Shown here: positions 31,129-39,412 of the stretch, in pieces
How positions within the stretch are numbered: the first letter of the stretch is position 1
How the letters are laid out: each line of letters opens with the position of its first letter
Assembly (NCBI RefSeq): GCF_000744785.1
Contig: NZ_JQMO01000003.1
Coordinates: 496,001 to 560,000 of the forward strand
Length of the DNA: 64,000 nt
Reading direction: 5' to 3'
DNA from: Kitasatospora azatica KCTC 9699
GTDB taxonomy: Bacteria; Actinomycetota; Actinomycetes; Streptomycetales; Streptomycetaceae
Program-made: the position numbers and the translations under genes
The notes under the pieces: model-generated
What the model was told of the DNA's origin: nothing
Databases searched by the model: none
What the model saw: the letters and a program-made list of their open reading frames with translations, nothing else

Positions 31129-32619
31129 TCAGGACAGGGTCCAGCTCTCGCTGGCGGCGCTCGCACTGCCGCCGGTCTCCTGGTCCACCGCCGCTCCCTG
31201 CGTGGTCGAGCCGCCGGTGCCCAGGGTCAGGCCACTGGCGACGTTGACCAGCGCGTACTTGCCGCCGGTGAGGTCCAGCGCCCACTGCTGGTTGCCGCCG
31301 CCGTTGCAGGTCCACTGCTGCAACTGCACGCCGCTGGTGGTCGAGTAGCCGGGAACGTCCAGGCACAGTCCGCTGTTGACGCTGGTCAGGGTGAAGACGT
31401 TGTCCGCCACCCTGGTGAGCGTCCACTTCTGGTTGGCACCGCCGGTCGACGGCCATTGGATGACCCCGCCCCCGTTGGAGGTGGAGGCGCCGGACACGTC
31501 CAGCCGCATCGAACTGGCCGCGTTGGTCAGGGTGTAGGTGCCGGCGGAGGGGATTCCGCTGCCGGCCGACCAGGTGCCCGCTGACGTGTCGAGGGACCAG
31601 CTGGGGTACTGACCGAGGTTCACCGTCGTCCCCCTGATGGTCAGCGGGAGCCAGATCAGCTGGGAGTTGCCCAGGTCGCCGGTGTTCCAGCGGTCACCCG
31701 CGTAGATGTACGAAGTGCCCGAGGAGCCCTGGACGGTGATGATGTTGGCCGTCTGGCTGTCGTACGTGCTGCTGCCGGGGGCGGCCAGGTCCTTCCAGGA
31801 CGACCACGGTCCGCTCGGGGACGTGGCGGTGGCGTAGACGTTGTCGTTGTTGTACCAGCCCGACAGGTGCGACCCGAACAGGTAGTAGGTGCCGCCGATC
31901 TTCACCATGGCCGGGGCCTCGATGCTGCCGCCGCCCAGGAGCGCGATCGCACTGTCCACCGAGAGGTAGTCGGCGGAGAGTTTGTCGACCCGCAGGCCGC
32001 CGCTGTTGCGGTCCTCGGTCAGCAGGTAGCCGGTGCCGTCGGTGTCCTGGAACAGACCCAGGTCACGGCTGACGTTGCCCAGCGGCCGGAAGCTGCCCCG
32101 GTAGGAGTACGGGCCGCAGGGGGTGCTGCTGGTGGCAACGCCGGCCCTCGCGTCGGAGTAGTCGGCGCTGTCGATGTGCACGTACATCACGTACAGGCCG
32201 GTCGACGCGTTGTACATGACCTTCGGCCGCTCAACGATCCGGTTCGGCCCCAGGTCGCCGCTGCTCTGCTTGGCCAGCGCCACACCCTGGTAGGTCCAGC
32301 TGCCGAGGTCGTTGGAGGTGTAGCAGGGGATGTCCTGGAACGAGGTGTTCGACTGGGTCTCGCCGGTCTTGTCCTCGCCGAAGCCGTACCAGGTGCTCCC
32401 GACCTTGACGATGCCCAACCCGTGCAACTGGAGCGTGTGGCCGTTCTGGTCGGTGCGGGTGGCTCCCAGGGTGAACGTCACGGTGGCCGCCTGGGCCTGG
32501 GCGACGGGCAGCAGCACCGCCGCGAAGGCCCCGAGCAGGGCGAGAAGCCCGGCTAGTGCGGTTCGCCACCGGCTGACCGGTCGGCCGTCGCGTGAAGGAC
32601 TGCGGAACAAGGGTTTCAC
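31129..32619 (-). CDS. Secreted GH43 enzyme (exo-beta-1,3-galactanase-like) with CBM13
   Basis: 496 aa from GTG 32619. Residues 1-45 are a signal peptide (LAGLLALLGAFAAVLLPVAQAQA, cleavage after AQA). Residues about 46-350 form a five-blade propeller of family GH43: LQLHGLGIVKVGSTWYGFGED, NRIVERPKVMYNASTGLYVMY, SRDLGLFQDTDGTGYLLTEDR and GSIEAPAMVKIGGTYYLFGSH. The H-G-x-G-I-x-K start resembles the galactan 1,3-beta-galactosidase subgroup more than arabinosidases. Residues 365-496 are a CBM13 trefoil (NQKW, NQQWAL). Such enzymes trim beta-1,3-galactan backbones of arabinogalactan proteins. The start has an AAGGAG box very close to GTG (2-nt spacing). Confidence 0.85.
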   Translation of the reverse strand: MKPLFRSPSRDGRPVSRWRTALAGLLALLGAFAAVLLPVAQAQAATVTFTLGATRTDQNGHTLQLHGLGIVKVGSTWYGFGEDKTGETQSNTSFQDIPCYTSNDLGSWTYQGVALAKQSSGDLGPNRIVERPKVMYNASTGLYVMYVHIDSADYSDARAGVATSSTPCGPYSYRGSFRPLGNVSRDLGLFQDTDGTGYLLTEDRNSGGLRVDKLSADYLSVDSAIALLGGGSIEAPAMVKIGGTYYLFGSHLSGWYNNDNVYATATSPSGPWSSWKDLAAPGSSTYDSQTANIITVQGSSGTSYIYAGDRWNTGDLGNSQLIWLPLTIRGTTVNLGQYPSWSLDTSAGTWSAGSGIPSAGTYTLTNAASSMRLDVSGASTSNGGGVIQWPSTGGANQKWTLTRVADNVFTLTSVNSGLCLDVPGYSTTSGVQLQQWTCNGGGNQQWALDLTGGKYALVNVASGLTLGTGGSTTQGAAVDQETGGSASAASESWTLS

Positions 32620-33241
32620 CTCTCCTTTGAGGACGTGTTCAGCGATGCTCGTCGGCCAGCCCGCGTCGGAAGCTGGTGGATTCTGTCAAGGAGGCTCTCC
32701 TTGCTGTCCCCGGATCGGGTGGCCGGAGCTGCGGGTCGAGCCTGAAGACGGGCATGCCGGACGGGTCACCGCTGTGGCGATCCACGTGCGGAGCCGCACG
32801 GCGGTTCATCGACAGCGTCCATGACATGGGATGGATTAAGGCGCATAGGTCGGGTGCTTGTCTAGAGGTTTGGCAGCTTCTGACGACTTATCGCCCGCAG
32901 GAGCGGCGATCCGGCCGACCCGATGGTGATGGACATCGGATGTCTTGCTACCCCTGAGTGCCCCTGCGTTCCCTGCGCGTCGACCTGGATCAGCGTCGCC
33001 CGCATCGAGCCGGCGGACGGCTATTCCTGTCCGAAGCGTTGACGCGACCGCGCGAACTGCCTACCGTCCTGCAACGGAGCCCCACATATTTCAACAATTC
33101 ACAACCCCGGCGTGGGAAGGAGCCGCAACCTCGTGGGGTCGGGCGGGCCCGGGACGACGACGACCGAGAAGCACGCGGTGGACCGTCCCGAAGCGCTGGA
33201 GTGAAGCCCCTCGGCCCGTCGAACGCCCGGGCATCGGCCGC
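32620..33241. other. Intergenic region between GH43 and gntR, no gene supported
   Basis: About 620 bp with mixed codon bias and no reading frame showing consistent GC3 and a ribosome-binding site. It should contain the GH43 promoter in its left part. A hairpin at 32687-32703 is the only clear structure. Confidence 0.5.
32687..32703. promoter_or_regulatory. Perfect 7-bp inverted repeat upstream of the GH43 gene
   Basis: CAAGGAG-GCT-CTCCTTG, located 68-84 bp before the GH43 start. The 3-nt loop makes it a good RNA hairpin as well as a possible operator. Its position relative to a promoter is uncertain. Confidence 0.4.
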
Positions 33242-33940
33242 TCAGTCCGTGGCGGTGTCCGAGCCCGCCGGCAGGAGGCGGTGGAAGTCGCCCTGACCGC
33301 TGTTGCGGTGGCCTGCCATCAGCCGCAGCGCTTCGTCGACGTTCCCCGCCTCGAGCGCGGCGAGGATCTCGCCGTGCTCGTGGACGATCTCGTCCGCACG
33401 GACCCGGTCGCCGTCAGCGGCGGTCCGCCGGTAGGCGAGTGCGCGGTGTGGTTCCAGTGCCTCCCACAGCTGCCGGACGAAGCGCAGCAGCCACTGGTTG
33501 TCGCAGCGGTCGAGCAGTGCGAAGTGGAAGGCCTTGTTCGCCATGATCGCGGCATGGGCATCGGCGTCGTCGGTTGCCTGCGCCTGCGCTTCGAGCGCCT
33601 CCCGCATGGCGGCGAGGTCTTCGGGCCGCACCTTGGCCACGGCCCTCGTCTCGGCCTCGGTCTCCAGCAGCTCCCTCAGGCGGAAGATGTCATCGACGCT
33701 CGAAGGTCGCAGCTCGGCGACGGTGTAGCCACGCTGGGCCTGGTAGTCGACGATGCCCTCGCCCGCGAGGGTCTTCAGGGCCTCGCGAACGGGGATGACG
33801 CTCAGACCGAGCTGCTCCGCGGCGGCGCTCTGGCGGATGGGGGCGCCGGGGGGCAGGTCGCCGCGGATGATCGCGTCGCGCAGTTCCGCGAGCGCGACGG
33901 CCTCGGCGGTACGCGGAAGAGAAGTGCGTCTGAGAGCCAC
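33242..33940 (-). CDS. GntR-family regulator, FadR/FCD subgroup
   Basis: 232-aa metabolite-responsive DNA-binding protein. Residues about 12-75 are the winged helix (LRDAIIRGDLPPGAPIRQSAAAEQLGLSVIPVREALKTL, with the PVREAL hallmark). Residues about 85-215 are the all-helical FCD ligand domain (LRELLETEAETRAV, NKAFHFALLDRCDN, EIVHEHGEILAALEAGNVDEA); the His residues match the metal site of the group that binds carboxylic acids. It is divergent from the five-gene acid operon beginning at 34033, with a palindrome-rich, AT-richer 92-bp gap. The most likely role is to repress that operon until its acid substrate or an intermediate appears. Confidence 0.9.
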   Translation of the reverse strand: MALRRTSLPRTAEAVALAELRDAIIRGDLPPGAPIRQSAAAEQLGLSVIPVREALKTLAGEGIVDYQAQRGYTVAELRPSSVDDIFRLRELLETEAETRAVAKVRPEDLAAMREALEAQAQATDDADAHAAIMANKAFHFALLDRCDNQWLLRFVRQLWEALEPHRALAYRRTAADGDRVRADEIVHEHGEILAALEAGNVDEALRLMAGHRNSGQGDFHRLLPAGSDTATD

Positions 33941-33968
33941 CCGCTCACCCTACCCGGCGACAGGTGCG

Positions 33969-34002
33969 AACATAGATGTTATAAATTCGAATGTAGCTCT
34001 AT
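33969..34002. promoter_or_regulatory. Nested inverted repeats in the gntR/acid-operon promoter region
   Basis: A perfect repeat AACAT-AG-ATGTT lies at 33969-33980. A wider one pairs ATAGA (33972-33976) with TCTAT (33998-34002) around TATAAATTCGAATG. This is the most AT-rich part of the area and lies 31-64 bp before the PrpD-like start. FadR-type GntR proteins bind short palindromes in such positions, so this is the likely shared operator. Confidence 0.5.
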
Positions 34003-34032
34003 TTCGCCGCCCGCCGACCCAGGAGTCGCACC

Positions 34033-35484
34033 ATGTCCGAGTCCCCGTCCTCGCCCCCACAAGGGAGAGAACCCACTGCCCCGCAGGAGCCCACCGGCCG
34101 GCTGGCCACCTGGCTGAGCGGTGCCGGCACCCAGGAGATCCCCCCGCGAGTCCGCGCACGGGCCGCGCATCTGGTCCTCGACGGCATCGGCTGCGCGCTC
34201 ATCGGCGCGCAGCTGCCGTGGTCGCGCACCGCGGTCGAGGCGGTCCTGGCGATGGAGGGAGCCGGCGATGCGCCACTGATCGGCTGGGGCCGCACCACCA
34301 GCGCTCCGGCCGCGGCCGTCCTCAACGGCACGTTCATCCAGGGCTTCGAACTCGACGACTACTTCCCGTCGGCGCCGCTGCACAGCGCCTCCCTCGTCCT
34401 GCCGGCGCTCCTGTCGACCGTCGCGCAGATCGGGCCGGTCTCCGGGAAACGCTTCCTGCAAGCAGCGATCGCCGGTTTCGAGGTCGGCCCTCGGGTGGGC
34501 CTGGCCCTCAACGGGCCCGAGATGCTGGTCCGCGGCTGGCACTCCGGCTCCGTCTTCGGCACCCACGCGGCGGCCGCCGCCGCGGGTGTGCTGCGGGGCT
34601 TGGACGCGGCCACGTTCGAGGACGCGCTCGGCCTGGCCGCCACGCAGTCCGCGGGGCTGATGGCCGCCCAGTACGAGGCGATGTCCAAGCGGATGCACCA
34701 CGGCTTCGCCGCTCGCAACGGCTGCTACGCCGCCGGTCTCGCCGCCGCCGGATACACCGGCATCAAGCGGGTCTTCGAGCGCCCGTTCGGCGGGTTCCTG
34801 TCCACCTTCGGTGAGGGCCACGACCCGGACGCCTCCCGGATCGTGGACGGACTGGGCGAGCGGTGGAACACCGAGGCCATCACCATCAAGATCCACGCCG
34901 CGATGGGCGGGCTGCATCCGGCCATCGATGCCACCCGCCTGCTGGCCGACGAGCACTCCTTCACCGCCGAGGACGTCGTGGCCATCCGGATCCAGGTGCC
35001 CGCCGCCGTCCACCACCACGGCTGGTGGCAGCCGGAGCGGCCGCTGACGACGATCGGCGCGCAGATGAACATCGCCTACGCCGTCGCCGTCGCCGTGCTG
35101 GACGGAACGGTGGGCCCGGCACAGTTCACCGACGAGCGGATCGACGCGGACGACGTGTGGGCGCTGATCGCCCGCACCACGGTCGAGCAGGTCGACCTCC
35201 AGCAGGACCCCTCCTGGGACCAGCCCGGCTACAACACCCGCGTCACCTTCCGGCTCCACGACGGACGGAACGTCACCCACGCACTCAACCAGCCGCACGG
35301 CGGCCCGGACGACCCGCTGACCGACGACGAGATCGTCGCCAAGTTCCGCGGCCTGTCCGCCCACGTCATCGACCAGGACCGGGCGCAGCAGATCGAACGG
35401 CGCGTCCTCGCCCTGGATTCCGAGCGCGACCTGGGCCCGCTCATCGACCTGCTCGCCGCCCCCGTCCGCGGCGCACTGGACTGA
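34033..35484 (+). CDS. MmgE/PrpD-family dehydratase or decarboxylase
   Basis: 483 aa, ATG 34033 with AGGAG 7 nt upstream. The MmgE/PrpD family includes 2-methylcitrate dehydratase (PrpD), cis-aconitate decarboxylase and iminodisuccinate epimerase, all acting on di- or tricarboxylates. Family features: VLDGIGCALIGAQLPWSRT near 48, AAAVLNGTFIQGFELDDYFP near 95, HSGSVFGTHAAAAAAGVLRGL near 175, GLMAAQYEAMSKRMHHGFAARNG near 215, with the conserved K-x-x-H-x-G/A segment, and KIHAAMGGLHPAIDA near 285. It is first in the operon with lyase, LeuCD-like and MBL genes, so it probably dehydrates or hydrates one intermediate of that route. Confidence 0.88.
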   Translation: MSESPSSPPQGREPTAPQEPTGRLATWLSGAGTQEIPPRVRARAAHLVLDGIGCALIGAQLPWSRTAVEAVLAMEGAGDAPLIGWGRTTSAPAAAVLNGTFIQGFELDDYFPSAPLHSASLVLPALLSTVAQIGPVSGKRFLQAAIAGFEVGPRVGLALNGPEMLVRGWHSGSVFGTHAAAAAAGVLRGLDAATFEDALGLAATQSAGLMAAQYEAMSKRMHHGFAARNGCYAAGLAAAGYTGIKRVFERPFGGFLSTFGEGHDPDASRIVDGLGERWNTEAITIKIHAAMGGLHPAIDATRLLADEHSFTAEDVVAIRIQVPAAVHHHGWWQPERPLTTIGAQMNIAYAVAVAVLDGTVGPAQFTDERIDADDVWALIARTTVEQVDLQQDPSWDQPGYNTRVTFRLHDGRNVTHALNQPHGGPDDPLTDDEIVAKFRGLSAHVIDQDRAQQIERRVLALDSERDLGPLIDLLAAPVRGALD

Positions 35485-35503
35485 CCCCGAAACCGAGGCA
35501 ACC

Positions 35504-36388
35504 ATGACCACCACCCTCACCCCGGGCGCGCGGCTGCGCCGGCTGCTGGCCGACGACGGCCTGATCACCGCTCCCGGCGTCTACGACGGGCTCGGCGCCC
35601 AGCTGGTCGCGCGCTGCGGCTTCACCGCCGCCTACCTGACCGGCGCCGGCGTGGCCGTCGCCGGGTTCGGCCTGCCCGACATCGGGCTGCTCACCGCCAC
35701 CGAGATGACCGAGCGGGCCGGCGTCGTCGCCGAGTGCCTCGGGGAGGTCCCGCTGATCGCGGACGCCGACACCGGGTACGGCGAGCCCATGAACGTGGTC
35801 CGCACCGTGCGCGCCTACGAGCGGGCCGGAGTGGCCGCGATCCAGCTGGAGGACCAGGCGTTCCCGAAGAAGTGCGGCCACCTGCCGGACAAGGAACTGG
35901 TCACGGCCGACGAGTTCGAGGCCAAACTCCGCGCCGCCCTGGACGCGCGCACCGACCCGGACACGGTGATCGTCGCCCGCACCGACGCGCGCGGTCCGCT
36001 GGGGATCGACGCGGCGATCGACCGGGCCAACCGCTACGCTGCGGCCGGCGCCGACGTCATCTTCGTCGAGGCCCCGCAGAGCCCGGCGGAGATCGAGCGG
36101 ATCGCCACCCAGGTCGACGCACCCCTGTTGATCAACATGGTGCAGGGCGGCCTCACCCCCGACACCGCCGCCGACAGGCTGGCCGCACTGGGGTTCCGCA
36201 TCGCGATCCACCCCGGGGCGCTGCTGGGACCGGCCGTGCTGGCCGGCCTCGAATCCCTCCAGCGCCTCGGCGGCACCGTGCCGACCGACCTCACCCCCGG
36301 CCCCCAGGGCCTGTTCGAGCTGGTCGGGCTGCGCGAGTGGTCCGCCATCGGCGACCGCCACCGCCCCACCGCACCGACCCCGGCCTGA
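35504..36388 (+). CDS. Isocitrate lyase/PEP mutase superfamily lyase
   Basis: 294 aa, TIM-barrel Mg-dependent enzyme of the group containing 2-methylisocitrate lyase (PrpB), oxaloacetate decarboxylase and dimethylmalate lyase. Motifs: PGVYDGLGAQLVARCGFTAAYLTG at 25-48; the metal-binding LIADADTGYGEPMNV near 85; the flexible catalytic loop QLEDQAFPKKCGHL near 115, with the nucleophilic-loop Cys kept as in true lyases; VIVARTDARGPLGIDAAIDRA near 150; and FVEAPQSPAEIERIA near 188. It lies 19 bp after the PrpD-like gene. With a PrpD-type dehydratase and an aconitase-type isomerase it would complete cleavage of a 2-hydroxy tricarboxylate or similar acid. Confidence 0.88.
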   Translation: MTTTLTPGARLRRLLADDGLITAPGVYDGLGAQLVARCGFTAAYLTGAGVAVAGFGLPDIGLLTATEMTERAGVVAECLGEVPLIADADTGYGEPMNVVRTVRAYERAGVAAIQLEDQAFPKKCGHLPDKELVTADEFEAKLRAALDARTDPDTVIVARTDARGPLGIDAAIDRANRYAAAGADVIFVEAPQSPAEIERIATQVDAPLLINMVQGGLTPDTAADRLAALGFRIAIHPGALLGPAVLAGLESLQRLGGTVPTDLTPGPQGLFELVGLREWSAIGDRHRPTAPTPA

Positions 36389-36470
36389 CCTGCCGACCGG
36401 ACCCGGCCTCGCGACCCGACCCATCCGACCGGCTGAACGCCGGCCCCGAACGATGAAGGTGGAATGCCCG

Positions 36471-37724
36471 ATGGGCATGACCATGATTGAGAAGATCCTG
36501 GCCCGCAAGGCCGGCCGGGAACAGGTGACAACCGGTCAGACCGTCGTCTGTGACGTCGACCTGACCGTGATGATCGACTTGCAGTTCGCCACCATGTGGG
36601 TGCCGCCGCTGCGGATCAACGACCCCGAGAAGGTCGCCGTCATCATGGACCACGCGGTCCCCGCCCCCTCGGTGGGCGACGCCCTCGGCGGCACCCACGC
36701 CCGCGCGTTCGCTCGCGACTTCGCCATCACGAAGTTCTACGACGTCGGCCGGCACGGCATCTGCCACCAGGTCATCGCCGAGAACGGCCTGGCCCGTCCC
36801 GGCGAGATCCTCGCCTGCACCGACTCCCACACCTGCGCCGCCGGCGCGTACAACACCGCCGCCCGTGGCCTCGGCCCCGCCGAGGTCTACTCGATCCTGT
36901 GCACCGGCCGGACCTGGTTCCAGGTCGCCCCCACCCTGCGCTACGAGTTCACCGGCACCAAGCCCGCCGCCGTCTCCGGCAAGGACATCTTCCTGCACAT
37001 CGCCGGGACCTGGGGCGACGCCACCAACCACAACCTGGAGTTCGGCGGAGCCGGCCTCGCCTCCATCCCGATGAACGACCGGCGCACCATCGCCACCCAG
37101 GGCGCCGAGATATCCGCCGACTACTCGACCTTCCCCATCGACGGCCTTGCCCGGGACTTCCTCGCCGAACGCGGCGCCACGCCCGACTCCTACCGGCCGG
37201 CCGACCCCGACCCGGACGCCGCCTACGCCGCCGTGCGCACCGTCGACCTGTCCGCGCTGGAGCCGTACGTCGCGCGGCCCGGCACCGTGAGCAACAACTC
37301 CTTCCCGGTGTCCGCGATCGAAAGGCGACCGGTGAATCAGTGCTTCATCGGCTCCTGTGCCAACGGGCAGTTGGAGGACATCGCGATCGCCGCCGCCACC
37401 GTCAGGGGCCGCACGGTCGCCCCGGGCGTGCGGCTGCTGGTCACCCCCGCCTCGCAGGCCGTGTACCGGGAGGCGATGCGCGCAGGCTACCTGCAGGACC
37501 TGGCCGACGCCGGCGCGGTGGTCACCAACTCCACCTGTGGCGCCTGCTTCGGCTACCACATGGGCCTGCTCGCCCCCGGCGAGGTCTGCCTGACCTCGTC
37601 CACCCGCAACTTCACCGGCCGCATGGGCAGCCCCGAGGCGGAGATCTACATGGCCTCCCCGGCCACCGTCGCCGCCTCCGCCCTGACCGGCTACGTCACC
37701 GACCCGCGAGGAGAGCTGAACTGA
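36471..37724 (+). CDS. 3-Isopropylmalate dehydratase/aconitase large subunit (LeuC-like)
   Basis: 417 aa. ATG 36471 is preferred over ATG 36453 because AAGGTGGA stands 8 nt before it and [15 protein letters not shown] matches the usual LeuC N terminus. The [4Fe-4S] ligands are seen in [16 protein letters not shown] near 290 and in [15 protein letters not shown] near 350. Other family blocks are [19 protein letters not shown] near 122 and [23 protein letters not shown] near 385. This isomerase class moves a hydroxyl group between adjacent carbons of malate-like acids. It is coupled to the small subunit (TGATG overlap). Its operon context argues against leucine synthesis; no leuA or leuB is present. 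Confidence 0.88.
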   Translation: MGMTMIEKILARKAGREQVTTGQTVVCDVDLTVMIDLQFATMWVPPLRINDPEKVAVIMDHAVPAPSVGDALGGTHARAFARDFAITKFYDVGRHGICHQVIAENGLARPGEILACTDSHTCAAGAYNTAARGLGPAEVYSILCTGRTWFQVAPTLRYEFTGTKPAAVSGKDIFLHIAGTWGDATNHNLEFGGAGLASIPMNDRRTIATQGAEISADYSTFPIDGLARDFLAERGATPDSYRPADPDPDAAYAAVRTVDLSALEPYVARPGTVSNNSFPVSAIERRPVNQCFIGSCANGQLEDIAIAAATVRGRTVAPGVRLLVTPASQAVYREAMRAGYLQDLADAGAVVTNSTCGACFGYHMGLLAPGEVCLTSSTRNFTGRMGSPEAEIYMASPATVAASALTGYVTDPRGELN

Positions 37725-38242
37725 TGGACACGCAGATCTCTGGCCGCGTCTGGGTGGTGGGCGACTCGGTCACCACCGACGCCATGTACCCGGCCTTCGC
37801 CATGAAGCTGTCGATCCCCGAGGCGGCCAGGCACATCTTCTACGAGCTGCGCCCCGGCTGGGCGGACCGGGTCGACAAGGGCGACATCGTGATCGCCGGC
37901 CGCAACTTCGGCCTCGGCTCCTCCCGGCCCGTCGCCGCGCTCTTCCGCGAACTCGGCATCGCCGCGGTGGTCGCCGAGGAGTTCAACTCCCTGTTCCTGC
38001 GCAACTGCATCAACCACGGCCTGCCCGCCCTCACCGTTGCGGGCGTGCACACCGCGTTCACCGACGGCGACGGCGCCGCCCTCGACTTCGCCGAAGGCTG
38101 GATCGAGAACACCACCACCGGCGTGCGCCTGACCGGCGGCGCCCTGCCGCCGCTGGTCCTGGACATCCTCGCCGCCGGCGGCATCCTCCCCAAGCTCGCC
38201 CGCGAAGGCTACGTCCCCCTCCCCAGGGCCTCCCATGTCTGA
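37724..38242 (+). CDS. 3-Isopropylmalate dehydratase/aconitase small subunit (LeuD-like)
   Basis: 172 aa swivelling-domain partner of the preceding LeuC-like protein. [20 protein letters not shown] at 6-25 replaces the usual D-x-I-N-T-D-x-I/L-x-P segment. The substrate-contact loop [20 protein letters not shown] near 60 contains the G-x-x-F-G-x-G-S-S-R signature. [17 protein letters not shown] near 90 is also typical. Start and stop both overlap neighbours (TGATG with LeuC; 8 bp with the MBL gene), showing tight translational coupling. Confidence 0.88.
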   Translation: MDTQISGRVWVVGDSVTTDAMYPAFAMKLSIPEAARHIFYELRPGWADRVDKGDIVIAGRNFGLGSSRPVAALFRELGIAAVVAEEFNSLFLRNCINHGLPALTVAGVHTAFTDGDGAALDFAEGWIENTTTGVRLTGGALPPLVLDILAAGGILPKLAREGYVPLPRASHV

Positions 38243-38930
38243 TCAACTCGCTCCCGGGATCATCCGCATCCCCACCACCCGCCGCGACAACGCCTTCCTC
38301 GTCGACGCCGAGGACGGCCTCACCCTGGTCGACGTCGGCTGGGCCGACGCACCCCGCGCCATCCTCGGGACCCTCGCCGAACTGGGCCGCAAACCGTCCG
38401 ACATCAAGCGCGTCGTGATCACGCACGCCCACCCCGACCACGTCCAAGGCGCCTACGACCTACGGGAGCTGACCGGGGCACCGTTCCTCATCCACGAGGC
38501 CGAACGCACCTGGCTGGAGAACGGCCGGGTGCCCGGCGCCGGGCGTTCCGGCGCCGCCGGACGGCTCCTCGACCGTCTGCCCAAACTGCACTGGCGCCCG
38601 CTCTCGGCCGACCAGTGCCTCGTTGACGGCGACCTCGTGGAGGCCAGCGGTCTGCGCGTCATCCATACCCCCGGCCACTCCCCCGGCCACATCGTCCTGC
38701 TGCACGAACCCAGCAGCACGCTGCTGACCGGCGATGCCGTGTTCCACCGCGGCGAACTCGGCCTGGGCCCCGCCGCGCTCGCGGCCGACCCCGCTCTGCG
38801 GACCGGCAGCCTGGCCCGAATTCCGCGTGATCTCAAGGCCGTCGGCTTCGCCCACGGCGCCGCCCTCACCGGTCGTGGCATCGACGACTTCCACCAGTGG
38901 CTCGACGCGCTGGAGGCCCACCGACCGTGA
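38235..38930 (+). CDS. Metallo-beta-lactamase-fold hydrolase
   Basis: 231 aa, cytoplasmic. Zinc ligands appear as [17 protein letters not shown] near residue 55 (HxHxDH), [14 protein letters not shown] near 142 and [13 protein letters not shown] near 165, with a last His in VGFAHG near 208. The subgroup resembles glyoxalase-II/thioesterase-like MBL proteins rather than antibiotic-degrading enzymes. Last gene of the acid operon, overlapping LeuD by 8 bp, so it probably hydrolyses a thioester or lactone substrate or product of the route. A strong terminator follows. Confidence 0.85.
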   Translation: MSDQLAPGIIRIPTTRRDNAFLVDAEDGLTLVDVGWADAPRAILGTLAELGRKPSDIKRVVITHAHPDHVQGAYDLRELTGAPFLIHEAERTWLENGRVPGAGRSGAAGRLLDRLPKLHWRPLSADQCLVDGDLVEASGLRVIHTPGHSPGHIVLLHEPSSTLLTGDAVFHRGELGLGPAALAADPALRTGSLARIPRDLKAVGFAHGAALTGRGIDDFHQWLDALEAHRP

Positions 38931-38999
38931 ACCGGACGCCCGGGCACGCGAGGCGCTGGAGCGGCTGAGCCGGGGTGAGCACCTTTCGCCGAAGACGCG

Positions 39000-39027
39000 A
39001 AGCCCCGCCGAGTGCTCGGCGGGGCTT
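39000..39027. terminator. Strong bidirectional terminator
   Basis: AAGCCCCGCCGAG and CTCGGCGGGGCTT form a perfect 13-bp stem with a 2-nt centre (some pairs will open to form the loop). It lies between the end of the acid operon and the convergent immunity-like gene. Confidence 0.85.
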
Positions 39028-39046
39028 CTGCTGGCCTGAAGGCGTG

Positions 39047-39343
39047 TCAGTCGCCGATGAACCACAGGTACCGGTGCGGCGCGCCGAGGGAGAACACGCA
39101 CAGCTCCCGGAGTTCGGAGAGGAATTCCGAAATACCCTCCGCCTCCCCCGAGTACCGCGCGATCTCCTCGATGATGCGCTTCACCTGGAGGTGGTTGAAC
39201 ACCGTGTCACCATACGGATCGATGGAACTCAGCATGGGATAGGCAGCCACGCTGACGCCGTCGAGGACCGGATTGAAATCCGGGTCGATGACCAGGCGCC
39301 TCAGCCTCTCTCCGTTGGCCCGGCGCACCTCAGCCTTGATCAC
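39047..39343 (-). CDS. Probable immunity protein for the RHS toxin
   Basis: 98-aa soluble acidic protein: LRRLVIDPDFNPVLDGVSVA, IDPYGDTVFNHLQVKRIIEE and ISEFLSELRELCVFSLG. It directly follows the RHS toxin gene (69-bp gap, same strand), exactly where cognate immunity genes of polymorphic toxins lie. I do not recognise the family; assignment rests on position, small size and single-domain character. It would bind the toxin's C-terminal domain in the cytoplasm and protect the producer. Confidence 0.65.
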   Translation of the reverse strand: MIKAEVRRANGERLRRLVIDPDFNPVLDGVSVAAYPMLSSIDPYGDTVFNHLQVKRIIEEIARYSGEAEGISEFLSELRELCVFSLGAPHRYLWFIGD

Positions 39344-39412
39344 TACGAAAGTCTCCTTTCCCGACTTCCCGAGGTGGGCCTGCGGACATCATCCGCAGGC
39401 CCACCTCACCTG

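Noticed and set aside
36471..38242. Assignment of leuC and leuD for leucine biosynthesis
   Set aside because: No leuA, leuB or ilv genes are nearby, and the pair is coupled to PrpD-like, lyase and MBL genes under a GntR regulator, so gene symbols were withheld.
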